Shown: in pieces, positions 18,176 to 27,389 of the stretch
How the letters are laid out: each line of letters opens with the position of its first letter
How positions within the stretch are numbered: position 1 is the first letter of the stretch
Source of the DNA: Mesorhizobium sp. STM 4661
GTDB lineage: Bacteria > Pseudomonadota > Alphaproteobacteria > Rhizobiales > Rhizobiaceae
Direction: 5' to 3'
Assembly: GCF_000359125.1 (NCBI RefSeq)
Contig: NZ_CAAF010000018.1
Coordinates: 1 to 64,000 of the forward strand
Length of the DNA: 64,000 bases
Made by a program: the position numbers and the translations under genes
The notes under the pieces: generated by a model
The model's input: only the letters and a program-made list of their open reading frames with translations
What the model was told of the DNA's origin: nothing
Databases searched by the model: none

Positions 18176-19612
18176 TCAGACGCTTTGACCGGCCCTGCGC
18201 ATGCGGGCGGCGAAGAAGCCGTCCAGACCGGAAACCTCGGGGGATTCGAGTTCCATGTCGGCGGGCGTGGTGCGCAGCGTACCTTGCGGCGTCAGAAACG
18301 GATCGATGCCGGCGACTTCGCCTGGGCGCAGCGGGTCGTCGACGATATCAGCCGTCCCGGCGAGGAAGGCGCGGTGAAGCGCCTCGCCTTCGAGCGGATC
18401 GAGCGAACAGTTGGAAAAGACGATGCGTCCACCCGGTCTGACCAGGGTCACAGTGCGGGCAAGCAGCCTCGCCTGCAGAGCGGCAAGCTTTTCGACGTCG
18501 GCCGGTGTCTTGGTCCAGGGCACGTCGGGATGTCGCCGCACCGTGCCGGTCGAGGAGCAGGGCGCATCGAGCAGAACGGCATCGAACAATTCGTTCGGCT
18601 CAAAAGCGAGCAGATCGGCCTGGACGATCTCGGCGGAGAGGCCGAGGCGTTCAAGGTTCTGCGCCAGCCGGGCCAAGCGGTTGTTCGATGTGTCGACGGC
18701 GGTAACGTGGGCGCCGGCAAGAATGAGCTGGGCCGTCTTGCCGCCGGGCGCGGCGCAGAGATCGGCGACGCGAAGCCCCTTCACATCGCCGAACAGCCGG
18801 GCCGGAAGGCTGGCCGCGGCATCCTGCACCCACCAGGCACCTTCCATGAAGCCGGGCAGTTCGGTGACGGAGGCGCTGAGCTTTTCGACGCGCACCGTGC
18901 CGGTCGGCAGCACGATGCCGCCGAGTTTTTCTGCCCAGAGGGCCGGATCGGCCTTGACCGAAAAGTCGACCGACGCCTCAACGCGGTGGGCAGCGAGGAT
19001 CTGCCTGGCCTTGTCGACGCCGTAGGTCGCCTCCAGCCGGTCGGAAAACCATTTTGGCGCTTCGTCGGTCGCGGCAAGGGCGGCAGGCAATTCCGTTTCC
19101 TTGGCACGCGCCAGCGTGCGCAGCACGCCGTTGACGAGACCGGCAAAGCGCAGCGTGCGCGGATCGGACTTGGCGTGGGTGACCGCAAGATCGACGGCGG
19201 CGCTGTCGGGAATGTCGAGGAACAGGATCTGCGCCGCCGCAACATGCAATATATGCGACAAGGCGGTAGCGTTGGGCGGCAGCGGCTTTTCCAGCCGGCG
19301 CGCCAGCAGCCCCGCAATCGTCATGCGATAGCGCAGCGCGGTGACCAATATGGCGCGCACCAGCGACCGGTCGCGCAGGTCGAGCGCCTTGTATTGCGGG
19401 TGGCCGTTCTCGTGGTCGGTCAGCCCGTCGAGCGGCGTTCTGGCATCGATGACGGCGGCAAGCAGACGGGCCGCGGCCTTGCGGGCGGCAAGGCCGGCAA
19501 CGAATTGGTCACCGGCATTTTGCTGATGATCGCCTGAAATTGTGCGTCTAGGTGCTCTGTCGGCCACGCTCACGACCACCGGCCCTTGGGCCCGGTCGGA
19601 TTGCGTCCCCAT
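18176..19612 (-). CDS. rsmB: 16S rRNA cytosine-C5 methyltransferase, RsmB/Nop2 family
   Basis: S-adenosylmethionine-dependent m5C methyltransferase that modifies rRNA. The 478-residue reading has an N-terminal NusB-like domain (about 1-150), a linker, and the methyltransferase core. [12 protein letters not shown] binds [12 protein letters not shown] holds the first catalytic Cys, and [11 protein letters not shown] holds the second. The ATG at 19612 lies inside the 3' end of htpX (43-base overlap), suggesting coupled expression; the frame is open further up to 19672. The heparinase-like gene follows 139 bases downstream. Confidence 0.92.
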   Translation of the reverse strand: MGTQSDRAQGPVVVSVADRAPRRTISGDHQQNAGDQFVAGLAARKAAARLLAAVIDARTPLDGLTDHENGHPQYKALDLRDRSLVRAILVTALRYRMTIAGLLARRLEKPLPPNATALSHILHVAAAQILFLDIPDSAAVDLAVTHAKSDPRTLRFAGLVNGVLRTLARAKETELPAALAATDEAPKWFSDRLEATYGVDKARQILAAHRVEASVDFSVKADPALWAEKLGGIVLPTGTVRVEKLSASVTELPGFMEGAWWVQDAAASLPARLFGDVKGLRVADLCAAPGGKTAQLILAGAHVTAVDTSNNRLARLAQNLERLGLSAEIVQADLLAFEPNELFDAVLLDAPCSSTGTVRRHPDVPWTKTPADVEKLAALQARLLARTVTLVRPGGRIVFSNCSLDPLEGEALHRAFLAGTADIVDDPLRPGEVAGIDPFLTPQGTLRTTPADMELESPEVSGLDGFFAARMRRAGQSV

Positions 19613-20592
19613 GGATTGGTTTTCGGCTTGGCCGGCTCTGCCGGCTGCTCGGGCCGCGCGACCTGGTCCCACGGACCTGACGGCTGTTCTTCGTCCGCCT
19701 GCCGCGGCGACGGGGCCTGGCGCGGGGGGATCTGGGTTTCGCTGCCACCCATCTCGCGCGCCATCGCCTGCAAGGCGGCGATGCGGTTGTCGGCGCTCGG
19801 ATGGGTGGAAAACAGACTGTCCATGCGCTCGCCGGAAAGTGGGTTGACGATGAAGAGATGGGCCATGGCCGGATTGCGCTCGGCATCCGGATTGGGAATG
19901 CGTTCGGCGCCTCGGGCGATCTTGTCAAGGGCAGATGCCAGCCACAGCGGATGGCCGGTGATTTCGGCGCCGCGCCGGTCGGCCTCGTATTCACGCGTGC
20001 GGCTCACCGCCATCTGCACGATCATGGCGGCAAAGGGCGCCACGAGCATGGCCACCAGCACGCCGACAAAGCCGAACGGGTTGTTGTTGTCGCGACTGCC
20101 GCCGAAGAAGAAGGCAAAATTGCCGAGCATCGAGATGGCGCCGGCAAGCGTGGCGACAATGGTCATGGTCAGCGTGTCGCGGTGCTGCACATGGGCGAGC
20201 TCGTGCGCCATCACCGCCGACACTTCCTCATGCGAGAGCCGCTGGAGAAGGCCGGTCGAGGCCGCCACCGCGGCATTCTCGGGGTTGCGGCCGGTGGCGA
20301 ATGCGTTGGGCTGCGGATTGTCGATCAGATAGGTCTTCGGCATCGGCAGGCCAGCCTGTTTGGCGAGCGTCTGCACGATGGCGTAGTATTCGGGCGCATT
20401 CTTCTCGTCGACCTCGACGGCGCGGTTCATCGACAGCACCATCTTGTCGGCGTTCCAATAGCTGAACAAATTGGTGGCGGCGGCGATCAGCAGCGCGATC
20501 ATCATGCCGCCCGATCCGCCGATCAGAAAGCCGACGCCCATGAAGAGCGCGGTCATGGCGGCCAGAAGCATGGCGGTGCGAAGGGTGTTCAT
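19570..20592 (-). CDS. htpX: Membrane zinc metalloprotease HtpX
   Basis: Inner-membrane M48 protease involved in quality control of membrane proteins. The 340 residues include two hydrophobic N-terminal segments (about 7-40), the zinc site HELAH at 130-134 and two more hydrophobic segments after it (about 145-200). The downstream Glu ligand is in the [13 protein letters not shown] segment. A Pro/Gln-rich tail of roughly 60 residues extends past the catalytic domain, as in other rhizobial HtpX proteins. It overlaps the start of rsmB. Confidence 0.95.
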   Translation of the reverse strand: MNTLRTAMLLAAMTALFMGVGFLIGGSGGMMIALLIAAATNLFSYWNADKMVLSMNRAVEVDEKNAPEYYAIVQTLAKQAGLPMPKTYLIDNPQPNAFATGRNPENAAVAASTGLLQRLSHEEVSAVMAHELAHVQHRDTLTMTIVATLAGAISMLGNFAFFFGGSRDNNNPFGFVGVLVAMLVAPFAAMIVQMAVSRTREYEADRRGAEITGHPLWLASALDKIARGAERIPNPDAERNPAMAHLFIVNPLSGERMDSLFSTHPSADNRIAALQAMAREMGGSETQIPPRQAPSPRQADEEQPSGPWDQVARPEQPAEPAKPKTNPWGRNPTGPKGRWS

Positions 20593-20700
20593 TGTCTGCT
20601 CCGTTTCTGCCCGCGCTGCGGAAAGGGGGTCGATCGTTGTAGGTCCATCGCTATATGATGGGAAACGCCTGCCGCTGTTTCAATCCGCCGGAATTATCGC

Positions 20701-20922
20701 ATGATCGACGAAACCAGTAAAATAAATGCCAGCCCGGCCGACGAGGCGCCGCAAAAGACGCTGACGCCGGCGGCCAAGCGCGCGCTCACGGAGGCGCAAG
20801 CACGGCGCGAAAATTATCGCGCGAAGGAGGCAGCGCTGCCAAAGGAGATCGGCGGCCGCGGCGGCAAGGAACCCGGCCGCTATGGCGACTGGGAGGTCAA
20901 GGGCCTGACCAGCGACTTTTAG
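20701..20922 (+). CDS. DUF1674 protein, SDHAF4-like succinate dehydrogenase assembly factor
   Basis: A 73-residue protein ending G-G-K-E-P-G-R-Y-G-D-W-E-V-K-G-L-T-S-D-F, the hallmark of DUF1674. Eukaryotic SDHAF4 shares this domain and helps flavinylated SdhA mature; a similar role here is inferred by homology. The N-terminal half is charged and helical. The TAG stop overlaps the stop of the opposing HAD gene by three bases. It is divergent from htpX, 108 bases away. Confidence 0.88.
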   Translation: MIDETSKINASPADEAPQKTLTPAAKRALTEAQARRENYRAKEAALPKEIGGRGGKEPGRYGDWEVKGLTSDF

Positions 20923-21596
20923 CCGGAGGCTGTCTCGGTCGCACGCGCGGGCTCGAGGGCGATCCAGCCGCTGTCGTCGACAGCAATGCCAATCATATCG
21001 TAACCGGCAATCGCGGCATGCGGCGTTTGCAATTCGTGCCGGTGCGTGGCGCTGATCACCATGACGGCGGCGCCCGCTGCCTCGGCCGCCGCTATGCCGG
21101 CGGGCGCATCTTCGAAAACGAGGCAGTCGCGCGCCTCGACACCGAGCCGCCCGGCTGCCAGCCGGAAGCAATCGGGCGCCGGCTTGCCGCGCGAAACATC
21201 CTCCGCGGCGACAAGGACGGCGGGAAGCGGGATGCCGGCGGCCTTCATGCGCAGCAGCGCCAGCTCGCGCGGCGCGGAGGTGACGATCGCCCAGCGCTCC
21301 GGCGGCAGCGAGGCCAGGAACGCCACGGCGCCGGCAATCGGAACAATGCCTTCGACATCGGCGGCTTCCGCCTGCAAAAGAACATCGGCTTCATGCGCCG
21401 GATCGACGCCGGGAAGCGCCAACCCGGCGATGGTCTCGATCGCCCGCACGCCGTGGATCGTCGGCAGGAATGCGGCCACGTCGAGACCTTGCCGCCGCGC
21501 CCACGCCGCCCAGACCCTTTCCGCCGAGGCAATCGAATTGAGCACCGTGCCGTCCATATCGAACAGGAAGGCTGCGAATTTTCTGCCTGCGAACAT
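20919..21596 (-). CDS. HAD-superfamily sugar-phosphatase-like hydrolase
   Basis: A 225-residue HAD-IA hydrolase with the nucleophile motif D-M-D-G-T at residues 13-17, motif II V-T-S-A near residue 107, and the later K-P-A-P-D and F-E-D-A-P-A-G motifs. This arrangement fits small phosphatases acting on sugar phosphates. The start at 21596 is chosen because the catalytic motif then lies at the usual distance and AGGAAAACAG precedes it; the frame is open to 21746. The tail beyond the core is short. The substrate is undetermined. Confidence 0.86.
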   Translation of the reverse strand: MFAGRKFAAFLFDMDGTVLNSIASAERVWAAWARRQGLDVAAFLPTIHGVRAIETIAGLALPGVDPAHEADVLLQAEAADVEGIVPIAGAVAFLASLPPERWAIVTSAPRELALLRMKAAGIPLPAVLVAAEDVSRGKPAPDCFRLAAGRLGVEARDCLVFEDAPAGIAAAEAAGAAVMVISATHRHELQTPHAAIAGYDMIGIAVDDSGWIALEPARATETASG

Positions 21597-21778
21597 CTGT
21601 TTTCCTGAGGTCGTCTCGGAGGGATGCCCGAGGGGGAGCATATCGATCGACCGTAACGCTGCCGCGTCGGCATGGGAAGGCGTGAGGCTTGCGTTTTTGA
21701 CGACCGCGCGGGGAACCGTTGGCCGGCTTCTGGCGTTGAGCGACACTGTCTTCCACGACGATCGAAGGGGGAACGGCG

Positions 21779-22648
21779 ATGCTGATAAGGCTCGGCTATG
21801 AAATTGCCATTGATTGTGTTGCAGCCACGCCGGTCATTTCACTGCTCGATATCCACCGGGATCGCCAGGCCGATATCAAGCGGCAGACGCGCGTGCTGAC
21901 GTCGCCTTCGGTGCCCACCGCGGTCTACCATGACCTTTACGGCAACGCCTGCCGCCGGTTCACCGCGCCGGCCGGCGGCTTCCGTATCCTCTACGACGCG
22001 GTTGTCGAAGACAGCGGCGAGCCGGATGAGGTCAACACGCTGGCCAGGGAACTGCCGGTGGCGGAGTTGCCGGACGAGGTGCTCGGCTATCTCTTGGGTA
22101 GCCGCTATTGCGAGACCGACCACCTCAGCAATCTCGCATGGCAGCGTTTCGGTCATGTTCCATCCGGCTGGGCGCGGGTGCAGGCGATCGTCGATTACGT
22201 CCACAATCGTCTGTCCTTTGGCTATGGCTATGCGCGTTCGACCCGCACGGCGGCGCAGGCGCATGAGGAGCGGGTCGGCGTCTGCCGCGACTTCGCCCAT
22301 CTGGCGATCACGCTCTGCCGCTGCATGAACATCCCCGCCCGCTATGTGAATGGCTATCTCGGCGACATCGGCGTGCCGGCCGACCCGGCGCCGATGGATT
22401 TCTCGGCCTGGGTGGAAGTGTTCCTCGACGGCAAATGGTACACGTTCGACCCTCGCCACAATGCGCCGAGAATCGGCCGCGTGGTCATCGCCCGCGGCCG
22501 CGACGCAACCGACGTGCCGCTGCTGCACAGTTTCGGGCCGCACCGGCTCAGCCTGTTCAAGGTGTGGACCTACGAGCAGGAAAGCAATCTGTTCAATCCT
22601 CCCCATCATGGCATCGACAGGACCGTCAGCGCGCGGATGCTGGCATAG
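21779..22648 (+). CDS. Transglutaminase-like cysteine protease family protein
   Basis: A 289-residue protein with a transglutaminase-like N-terminal domain and core. The nucleophile Cys169 sits in G-V-C-R-D-F-A-H-L and the acidic residue in T-F-D-P-R-H (Asp224). Where the classic triad has His in H-A-W, this protein has Ser209 in F-S-A-W. That substitution, as far as I recall, also occurs in related rhizobial proteins, so activity may rely on another residue or be altered. The ATG at 21779 follows a GGGGGAAC site. It stands alone, divergent from the HAD gene. Confidence 0.85.
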   Translation: MLIRLGYEIAIDCVAATPVISLLDIHRDRQADIKRQTRVLTSPSVPTAVYHDLYGNACRRFTAPAGGFRILYDAVVEDSGEPDEVNTLARELPVAELPDEVLGYLLGSRYCETDHLSNLAWQRFGHVPSGWARVQAIVDYVHNRLSFGYGYARSTRTAAQAHEERVGVCRDFAHLAITLCRCMNIPARYVNGYLGDIGVPADPAPMDFSAWVEVFLDGKWYTFDPRHNAPRIGRVVIARGRDATDVPLLHSFGPHRLSLFKVWTYEQESNLFNPPHHGIDRTVSARMLA

Positions 22649-22966
22649 GTTCGCAGGCGACGCCTTTGTGGCCGCTCCAGGTCGGTTGCACCTGATCCGC
22701 TTCGGCACAGCATCTCTGTGCCGGATCGGGACCTGGTTCCCGGGCGGCGCGGCAGCGAGCGGATCATGGTAAGCGCTTCGTAAACGAAACGGCCGCTGGG
22801 CCTCCTCGTTTACCGATTGTTCACCATGCCGCATTTCGAAACCAAGCAGAAACAATGGCTTGGCAGTGAGCGGCCGGCTCTCCGTTGCATGGCAACGCCA
22901 TCCGGCCGGAATCCTGCGATGCGCCTTCACACAGGCCCTAAGGCCGTGACGATGGAGGCGGAACGC
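22649..22966. other. Intergenic region with a hairpin before the TadG-like gene
   Basis: A 318-base gap. GTAAACGA (22780-22787) and TCGTTTAC (22806-22813) form a stem with an inner GGCC / GGCC pairing, possibly the terminator of the transglutaminase-like gene. In-frame codons from 22817 could lengthen the TadG-like protein, but the added segment shows no conserved start. Confidence 0.45.
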
Positions 22967-24328
22967 ATGCGGCATTTTGAGGGTTTTGTTCAGGCGATCG
23001 GCAGCTTCGGCAGGGATCGCAGCGGAAACTTCGCGGTTCTTTTCGGCGTTGTCGGGTCGGTTCTGGCGCTGGGCGCCGGCTTTGCCGTCAACGTCTCGCA
23101 GCTCTACAACGCCAGATCGAGCCTGCAAGGCGTGGTCGATGCGGCGGTGACCTCGACGGCGCGCGACCTGACGACCGGTGTCATCACGGAGGCCGATGCC
23201 AACAAATCGGTGCAGGCCTTCCTCGACGCCAACAGCACGGCCGGCATCCTGCAGGCCGATCAGATCGTGCTCGACAAGCTGACGGTCGACAGGACGGCCA
23301 TGACGGTCCAGGCGGACGTCCATGTCGATGTCGGCCTCTATTTCCCGATCTTCGGCCTGGACAGCGCACGGCGCGTCACCGCTTCCACCACTGCCCTCTA
23401 TTCGGACAAGACGGTCGAGGTGGCGATGATGCTCGACGTAACCGGGTCGATGGCCGGCCAGAAGATCAAGGATCTGAGGACGGCCGCGGCAAACGCCGTA
23501 GACAGTTTTCTGGGTGGGCAAGATCCCACCAAGCCACGAGTGCGCGTGGCCATCGTGCCCTACGCCAATTCGGTGAATGCCGGCACGCTTGCCGCCAGCA
23601 GCGTCTATGTCGAAACCAAGGACAGCCAGCGCAAACAGGCGCCGGGCAATGGCGATGCACAGTATGCCGCCGGCTTCACGCGCCCGGACAATTGCGCCAC
23701 CGAGCGCAAGGGGACCTATCAATATTCGGATGCAGGTCCCGACGTCAGCATGGTCAATCGCGATTATCTGCTGTCGTCCTTTGCCAGGCAGACCAACACC
23801 GCTGCCTGCCCGGCCGCCGCGTTGAAGCCGCTGACGGCGGACGCCGATGCGCTCAAGAACGTCATCAAGAATTTCGTCGCTTCGGGCGGCACCGCCGGCC
23901 ATATCGGCGTGCAGTGGGCCTGGTATATGCTTTCGGAGAACTGGGGCAGCGTGATGAAGGCTTCAGAGCGGCCGGCCAAGGCGAATCCGAAAAAGGTCGC
24001 CAAGATCGCGATCCTGATGACCGACGGTGAGTTCAATCTCTCCTATTTCGACGCCAGCACCGTCGGTGACGTCTACAACGACGCCGGCAAGGAACCGACC
24101 CGCACGGCGGCCAAGACGCTGTGCGCCGCCATGCGCGACAAGGGCATCGAAATCTTCACCATCGGCTTCGATCTCAACGAGGAAAATGCCATGGCGACGC
24201 TTCAGGATTGCGCGAGCCCGGACACCGCCAAAATCAAGCACTTCTACCAGGCGGCCGATGGAGCCGAGCTCAACCAAGCGTTCCAGGACATAGCGCGCAA
24301 TATCGAAACCCTGACGATAGCCAAGTAG
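22967..24328 (+). CDS. TadG-like pilus-assembly / von Willebrand factor A protein
   Basis: A 453-residue protein with one N-terminal transmembrane segment (about residues 20-42, following D-R-S-G-N-F-A-V, the usual TadE/TadG start), then a long extracytoplasmic part. A von Willebrand A domain begins near 150, with the metal site D-V-T-G-S at 157-161 and I-L-M-T-D-G-E later. TadG-type proteins belong to Flp/Tad pilus machines, but no other tad gene is near. Position 22967 is chosen because GGAGG sits eight bases upstream; 22952 and 22817 are alternatives. Confidence 0.82.
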   Translation: MRHFEGFVQAIGSFGRDRSGNFAVLFGVVGSVLALGAGFAVNVSQLYNARSSLQGVVDAAVTSTARDLTTGVITEADANKSVQAFLDANSTAGILQADQIVLDKLTVDRTAMTVQADVHVDVGLYFPIFGLDSARRVTASTTALYSDKTVEVAMMLDVTGSMAGQKIKDLRTAAANAVDSFLGGQDPTKPRVRVAIVPYANSVNAGTLAASSVYVETKDSQRKQAPGNGDAQYAAGFTRPDNCATERKGTYQYSDAGPDVSMVNRDYLLSSFARQTNTAACPAAALKPLTADADALKNVIKNFVASGGTAGHIGVQWAWYMLSENWGSVMKASERPAKANPKKVAKIAILMTDGEFNLSYFDASTVGDVYNDAGKEPTRTAAKTLCAAMRDKGIEIFTIGFDLNEENAMATLQDCASPDTAKIKHFYQAADGAELNQAFQDIARNIETLTIAK

Positions 24329-24367
24329 GGCATGACGACTGGGGGGCCTGATCGGGCAGAAACGGAA

Positions 24368-24401
24368 AAGGCCGCCGCTTCTTCACGAAGCCGGCGGCCT
24401 T
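24368..24401 (+). terminator. Hairpin terminator after the TadG-like gene
   Basis: AAGGCCGCCG (24368-24377) pairs with CGGCGGCCTT (24392-24401) around a 14-base loop. The stem is strong but there is only a weak T tract. It lies 39 bases after the TadG-like stop. Confidence 0.6.
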
Positions 24402-24469
24402 CCGTGTTTCCGTCCGTGGCGCGGCCCATGGCGGCGACGCCTCGCGTCACCCGCCGCGCATCTCGCGCC

Positions 24470-24541
24470 TTAACGGGAAGACTGCTTCCCGAAAGTGCAA
24501 TCCGCTGAGGCCACGTTCTGGAAAACGAAATCACTCGACAT
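24470..24541 (-). CDS. Unrecognised 23-residue peptide with an ideal ribosome site
   Basis: A tiny ORF of 23 codons beginning M-S-S-D-F-V-F-Q-N and ending G-K-Q-S-S-R, with one Cys at residue 15. I know no family for it. Coding is suggested by a Shine-Dalgarno sequence that matches the full anti-SD end of 16S rRNA at the best spacing (7 bases), far stronger than that of any neighbour. An upstream hairpin (CACACC / GGTGTG, 24569-24588) lies in its leader. It could be a leader peptide, a small regulatory or membrane-associated peptide, or a precursor for modification. It lies antisense in the gap between the TadG-like gene and the first cyclopropane synthase. Confidence 0.5.
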   Translation of the reverse strand: MSSDFVFQNVASADCTFGKQSSR

Positions 24542-24542
24542 C

Positions 24543-24557
24543 GGATCACCTCCTTTC
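24543..24557 (-). promoter_or_regulatory. Extended Shine-Dalgarno sequence
   Basis: Read on the minus strand this is GAAAGGAGGTGATCC, complementary to the 3' end of 16S rRNA over its whole length. AGGAGG lies 7 bases before the ATG at 24541. Such perfect sites are rare and usually mark very highly translated small ORFs. Confidence 0.65.
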
Positions 24558-24728
24558 GATTTGTTGAACACACCCTCATGATGGTGTGCGCCGCAGCAAA
24601 TGGCAAGGCTCCTTGCTGAAAAAGCCGCGTATGATGTTTTTCGGCACCGGAGCGGGTTGCGGTCGACTGGCCAACCGGACAACAATGTCACATTGGACTG
24701 CCGGCACCCGGCGCATCGGGGAAGGGGT

Positions 24729-25997
24729 ATGGACGCCACCGACAAGGCCGCGCGAATCGTTCGCACGGTCATCGAAACGCTGAAGCCGGGGTTCGCGGTC
24801 AGGCTGTGGACGGGCGAGCGGATCGGCCCTGCAACTGGGCCCGTGCTCACCATCAACGACCAGGACATCGTCTGGCAGGTAATCCGCCGGCCCACTTTGT
24901 CGACGCTGATCGAGATGTGGGTGTCGAAGGCCATCGACCTCGAAGATGGCTCTCCGCTCGATCTCTACGCAATGCCTTTCGAAGGCAAGCTGCGCCTCAA
25001 GCTGAAATCACTACCGAAGCTGGCGATTCTGCGCGATCTGCCCGCCGTGCTGTTTTCGCGAAAGCAGATGACGTCGCGGACCGATCTCGCCGGCCGCAAC
25101 CCCTTCGTCAGCGGCTCGAGCAAGCAGGCGATCGAGCACCACTACGACATCTCGAATGCCTTCTACCGGCTCTTCCTGGACGAGCGGATGGTCTATAGCT
25201 GCGGGTACTTCACCGACTTTGCCAATGATATCGACATGGCACAGGCCGACAAGCTGGAACACATCTGCCGCAAGCTCAGGCTAAAGCCGGGCGACCGCCT
25301 TCTCGACATTGGCTGTGGGTGGGGCGGAATGCTGATCCATGCCGCCAAGAACCATGGTGTGATCGGACACGGCGTCTCTCTGTCGGAGGAGCAAACGGCA
25401 CTTGCCCGCGAACGCATCCGTGCCGAAGGGCTGGAGGACCGGATCACCATCGATATCAAATCCTATACCGAGCTCACCGGCAGCTACGACAAGATTTCCT
25501 CGATCGGCATGTTCGAGCATCTTGGGCTCGTCAATCATGCGGCGTACTTTTCGACCATACATCGCCTGCTCAAGCCAGGTGGCATCTACCTGCACCACGC
25601 CATAACCAAACGCGACAAGGGCAGCTTGAAGAAGACGCTGCGCAAGGACCCCGGATACAAGGCTCTGATCAAGTATATCTTTCCGGGCGGCGAACTCGAC
25701 ACGATCGGGATGACGGTCGGCAATCTCGAGGCGCACGGTTTCCTCGTCCACGATGTCGAGAATTTGCGCGAGCACTACGCTCAAACCTGCCGCCTGTGGG
25801 CGCAACGGCTGCAGGCGCGGTTCGGCGCGGCGGTGGCGGAAGTGGGCGAGCCAAAGGCGCGGCTGTGGCTGCTTTACCTCGCCGGATGTTCGCAGATGTT
25901 CAGCAATGGCTCGACGCAGCTGTTCCAGACGGTGGCGACAAAGAGGATGCGCGGACCAAGCGGTTTGCCGCCGACGCGGGCGGATCTTTATCGGTGA
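24729..25997 (+). CDS. cfa: Cyclopropane-fatty-acyl-phospholipid synthase, copy 1
   Basis: SAM-dependent enzyme that adds a methylene bridge to unsaturated acyl chains of membrane phospholipids. The 422 residues have an N-terminal lipid-binding region and a methyltransferase core. L-L-D-I-G-C-G-W-G-G is at about 190-199, H-H-Y-D-I-S-N-A-F-Y-R before it, and S-I-G-M-F-E-H-L-G after. The ATG at 24729 begins the part shared with the next gene; the open frame back to 24600 is not conserved between the copies. A paralog of the same length follows 122 bases downstream in the same direction. Confidence 0.92.
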   Translation: MDATDKAARIVRTVIETLKPGFAVRLWTGERIGPATGPVLTINDQDIVWQVIRRPTLSTLIEMWVSKAIDLEDGSPLDLYAMPFEGKLRLKLKSLPKLAILRDLPAVLFSRKQMTSRTDLAGRNPFVSGSSKQAIEHHYDISNAFYRLFLDERMVYSCGYFTDFANDIDMAQADKLEHICRKLRLKPGDRLLDIGCGWGGMLIHAAKNHGVIGHGVSLSEEQTALARERIRAEGLEDRITIDIKSYTELTGSYDKISSIGMFEHLGLVNHAAYFSTIHRLLKPGGIYLHHAITKRDKGSLKKTLRKDPGYKALIKYIFPGGELDTIGMTVGNLEAHGFLVHDVENLREHYAQTCRLWAQRLQARFGAAVAEVGEPKARLWLLYLAGCSQMFSNGSTQLFQTVATKRMRGPSGLPPTRADLYR

Positions 25998-26119
25998 TCT
26001 GGAGCGACCGCGGCGGCTCGCCGATCTTAAGGCCGGCCGGTCGGTCGATGGAGTGGATTGCGGCCAGCCGGTCGGACAGGCAAAGTCTTGTCGGTGTTCT
26101 CGGGCGGGGATAGACAGAC

Positions 26120-27388
26120 ATGGAAGCAGCTGACAGGGCCGCACGGGTTGTTCGAACGGTCATCGAAACGCTGAAGCCGGGTTTTGCGGTCAAGCTATGG
26201 ACCGGCGAACGGATCGGCCCCGCCACCGGCCCCGTGCTCGCCATCAACGACCAGGACATCGTCTGGCAAATGGTGCGCCGCCCCACCTTCTCGACGCTGA
26301 TCGAGATGTGGATTTCCAAGGCCGTCGACGTCGAGGACGGATCGCTGTTCGATTTCTATGCCCTGCCTTCGCGCGGCAATCTCAAGGCAAAACTGAAAAC
26401 ACTGCCGAAGCTGGCGATCCTGCGCGACCTTCCCGCGGTGCTATTTTCGCGGAAGCAGATGGCGGCGCGGACCGATCTTGCTGGGCGCGATCCCTTCGTC
26501 AGCGGTTCCAGCAAGGAGGCGATCCAGCACCACTACGACATTTCGAACGCCTTCTATCGGCTCTTCCTCGACGAACGCATGGTCTATAGCTGCGGCTACT
26601 TCACCGATTTCGCCAACGGCATCGACCAGGCGCAGAAGGACAAGCTCGACCATATCTGCCGCAAGCTCAGGCTGAGGCCTGGCGAGAGGCTGCTCGACAT
26701 TGGCTGCGGCTGGGGAGCGATGCTGATCCATGCGGCGAAAAATTACGGCGTCATCGGCCACGGCGTCTCGCTGTCGGAAGCCCAGACCGAGCTTGCTCGC
26801 GAGCGCATCCGCGCCGAGGGGCTGGAGGACCGCATCACCATCGAGATAAAATCCTATGCCGAGCTCTCCGGCTCCTTCGACAAGATATCCTCGATCGGCA
26901 TGTTCGAGCATCTGGGCCTTGCCAACCACGCCACCTATTTCTCGAGCATCCATCGCCTGCTCAAGCCGAGCGGCATCTACCTGCACCATGCCATCACCCG
27001 GCGCGATAAGGGCAACAGGAAGAAGACCTTGCGCAAGGGGCCGGAATTCAAGGCGCTGATCAAATACATCTTTCCCGGTGGCGAGGTCGACACGATCGGC
27101 ATGACGCTCGGCAATCTCGAGGCGCACGGTTTCCTTGTCCACGACGTCGAGAATCTGCGCGAGCATTACGCCCGCACCTGCCGCCTGTGGGCGGAGCGCC
27201 TGCATGCCCGCTTCGACGAGGCGATCGCCGAGGTCGGCGAGGCCAAGGCGCGACTCTGGCTGCTTTATCTGACCGGCTGTTCGATCACCTTCGAACGCGC
27301 CTCGGCGCAGATTTTCCAGACCGTCGTCACCAGGCGGGCGCGAGGCCCGAGCGGCCTGCCGCCGACGCGGGCGGATTTGTATGGGTAA
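26120..27388 (+). CDS. cfa: Cyclopropane-fatty-acyl-phospholipid synthase, copy 2
   Basis: Tandem paralog of the preceding gene: also 422 residues, alignable without gaps, with most positions identical by eye. Differences cluster in residues 75-95 and near the C-terminus. The SAM site G-C-G-W-G-A-M replaces one Gly by Ala, and F-E-H-L-G is unchanged. Both copies appear intact, so both may be active, perhaps under different conditions as reported for multiple cfa genes in rhizobia. The stop is one base from the stop of the opposing MOSC gene. Confidence 0.92.
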   Translation: MEAADRAARVVRTVIETLKPGFAVKLWTGERIGPATGPVLAINDQDIVWQMVRRPTFSTLIEMWISKAVDVEDGSLFDFYALPSRGNLKAKLKTLPKLAILRDLPAVLFSRKQMAARTDLAGRDPFVSGSSKEAIQHHYDISNAFYRLFLDERMVYSCGYFTDFANGIDQAQKDKLDHICRKLRLRPGERLLDIGCGWGAMLIHAAKNYGVIGHGVSLSEAQTELARERIRAEGLEDRITIEIKSYAELSGSFDKISSIGMFEHLGLANHATYFSSIHRLLKPSGIYLHHAITRRDKGNRKKTLRKGPEFKALIKYIFPGGEVDTIGMTLGNLEAHGFLVHDVENLREHYARTCRLWAERLHARFDEAIAEVGEAKARLWLLYLTGCSITFERASAQIFQTVVTRRARGPSGLPPTRADLYG

Positions 27389-27389
27389 T

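Noticed and set aside
24543..24557. 16S rRNA fragment
   Set aside because: The plus strand equals the 16S 3' end over 15 bases only. No neighbouring rRNA sequence is present, so it is read as a Shine-Dalgarno on the minus strand.
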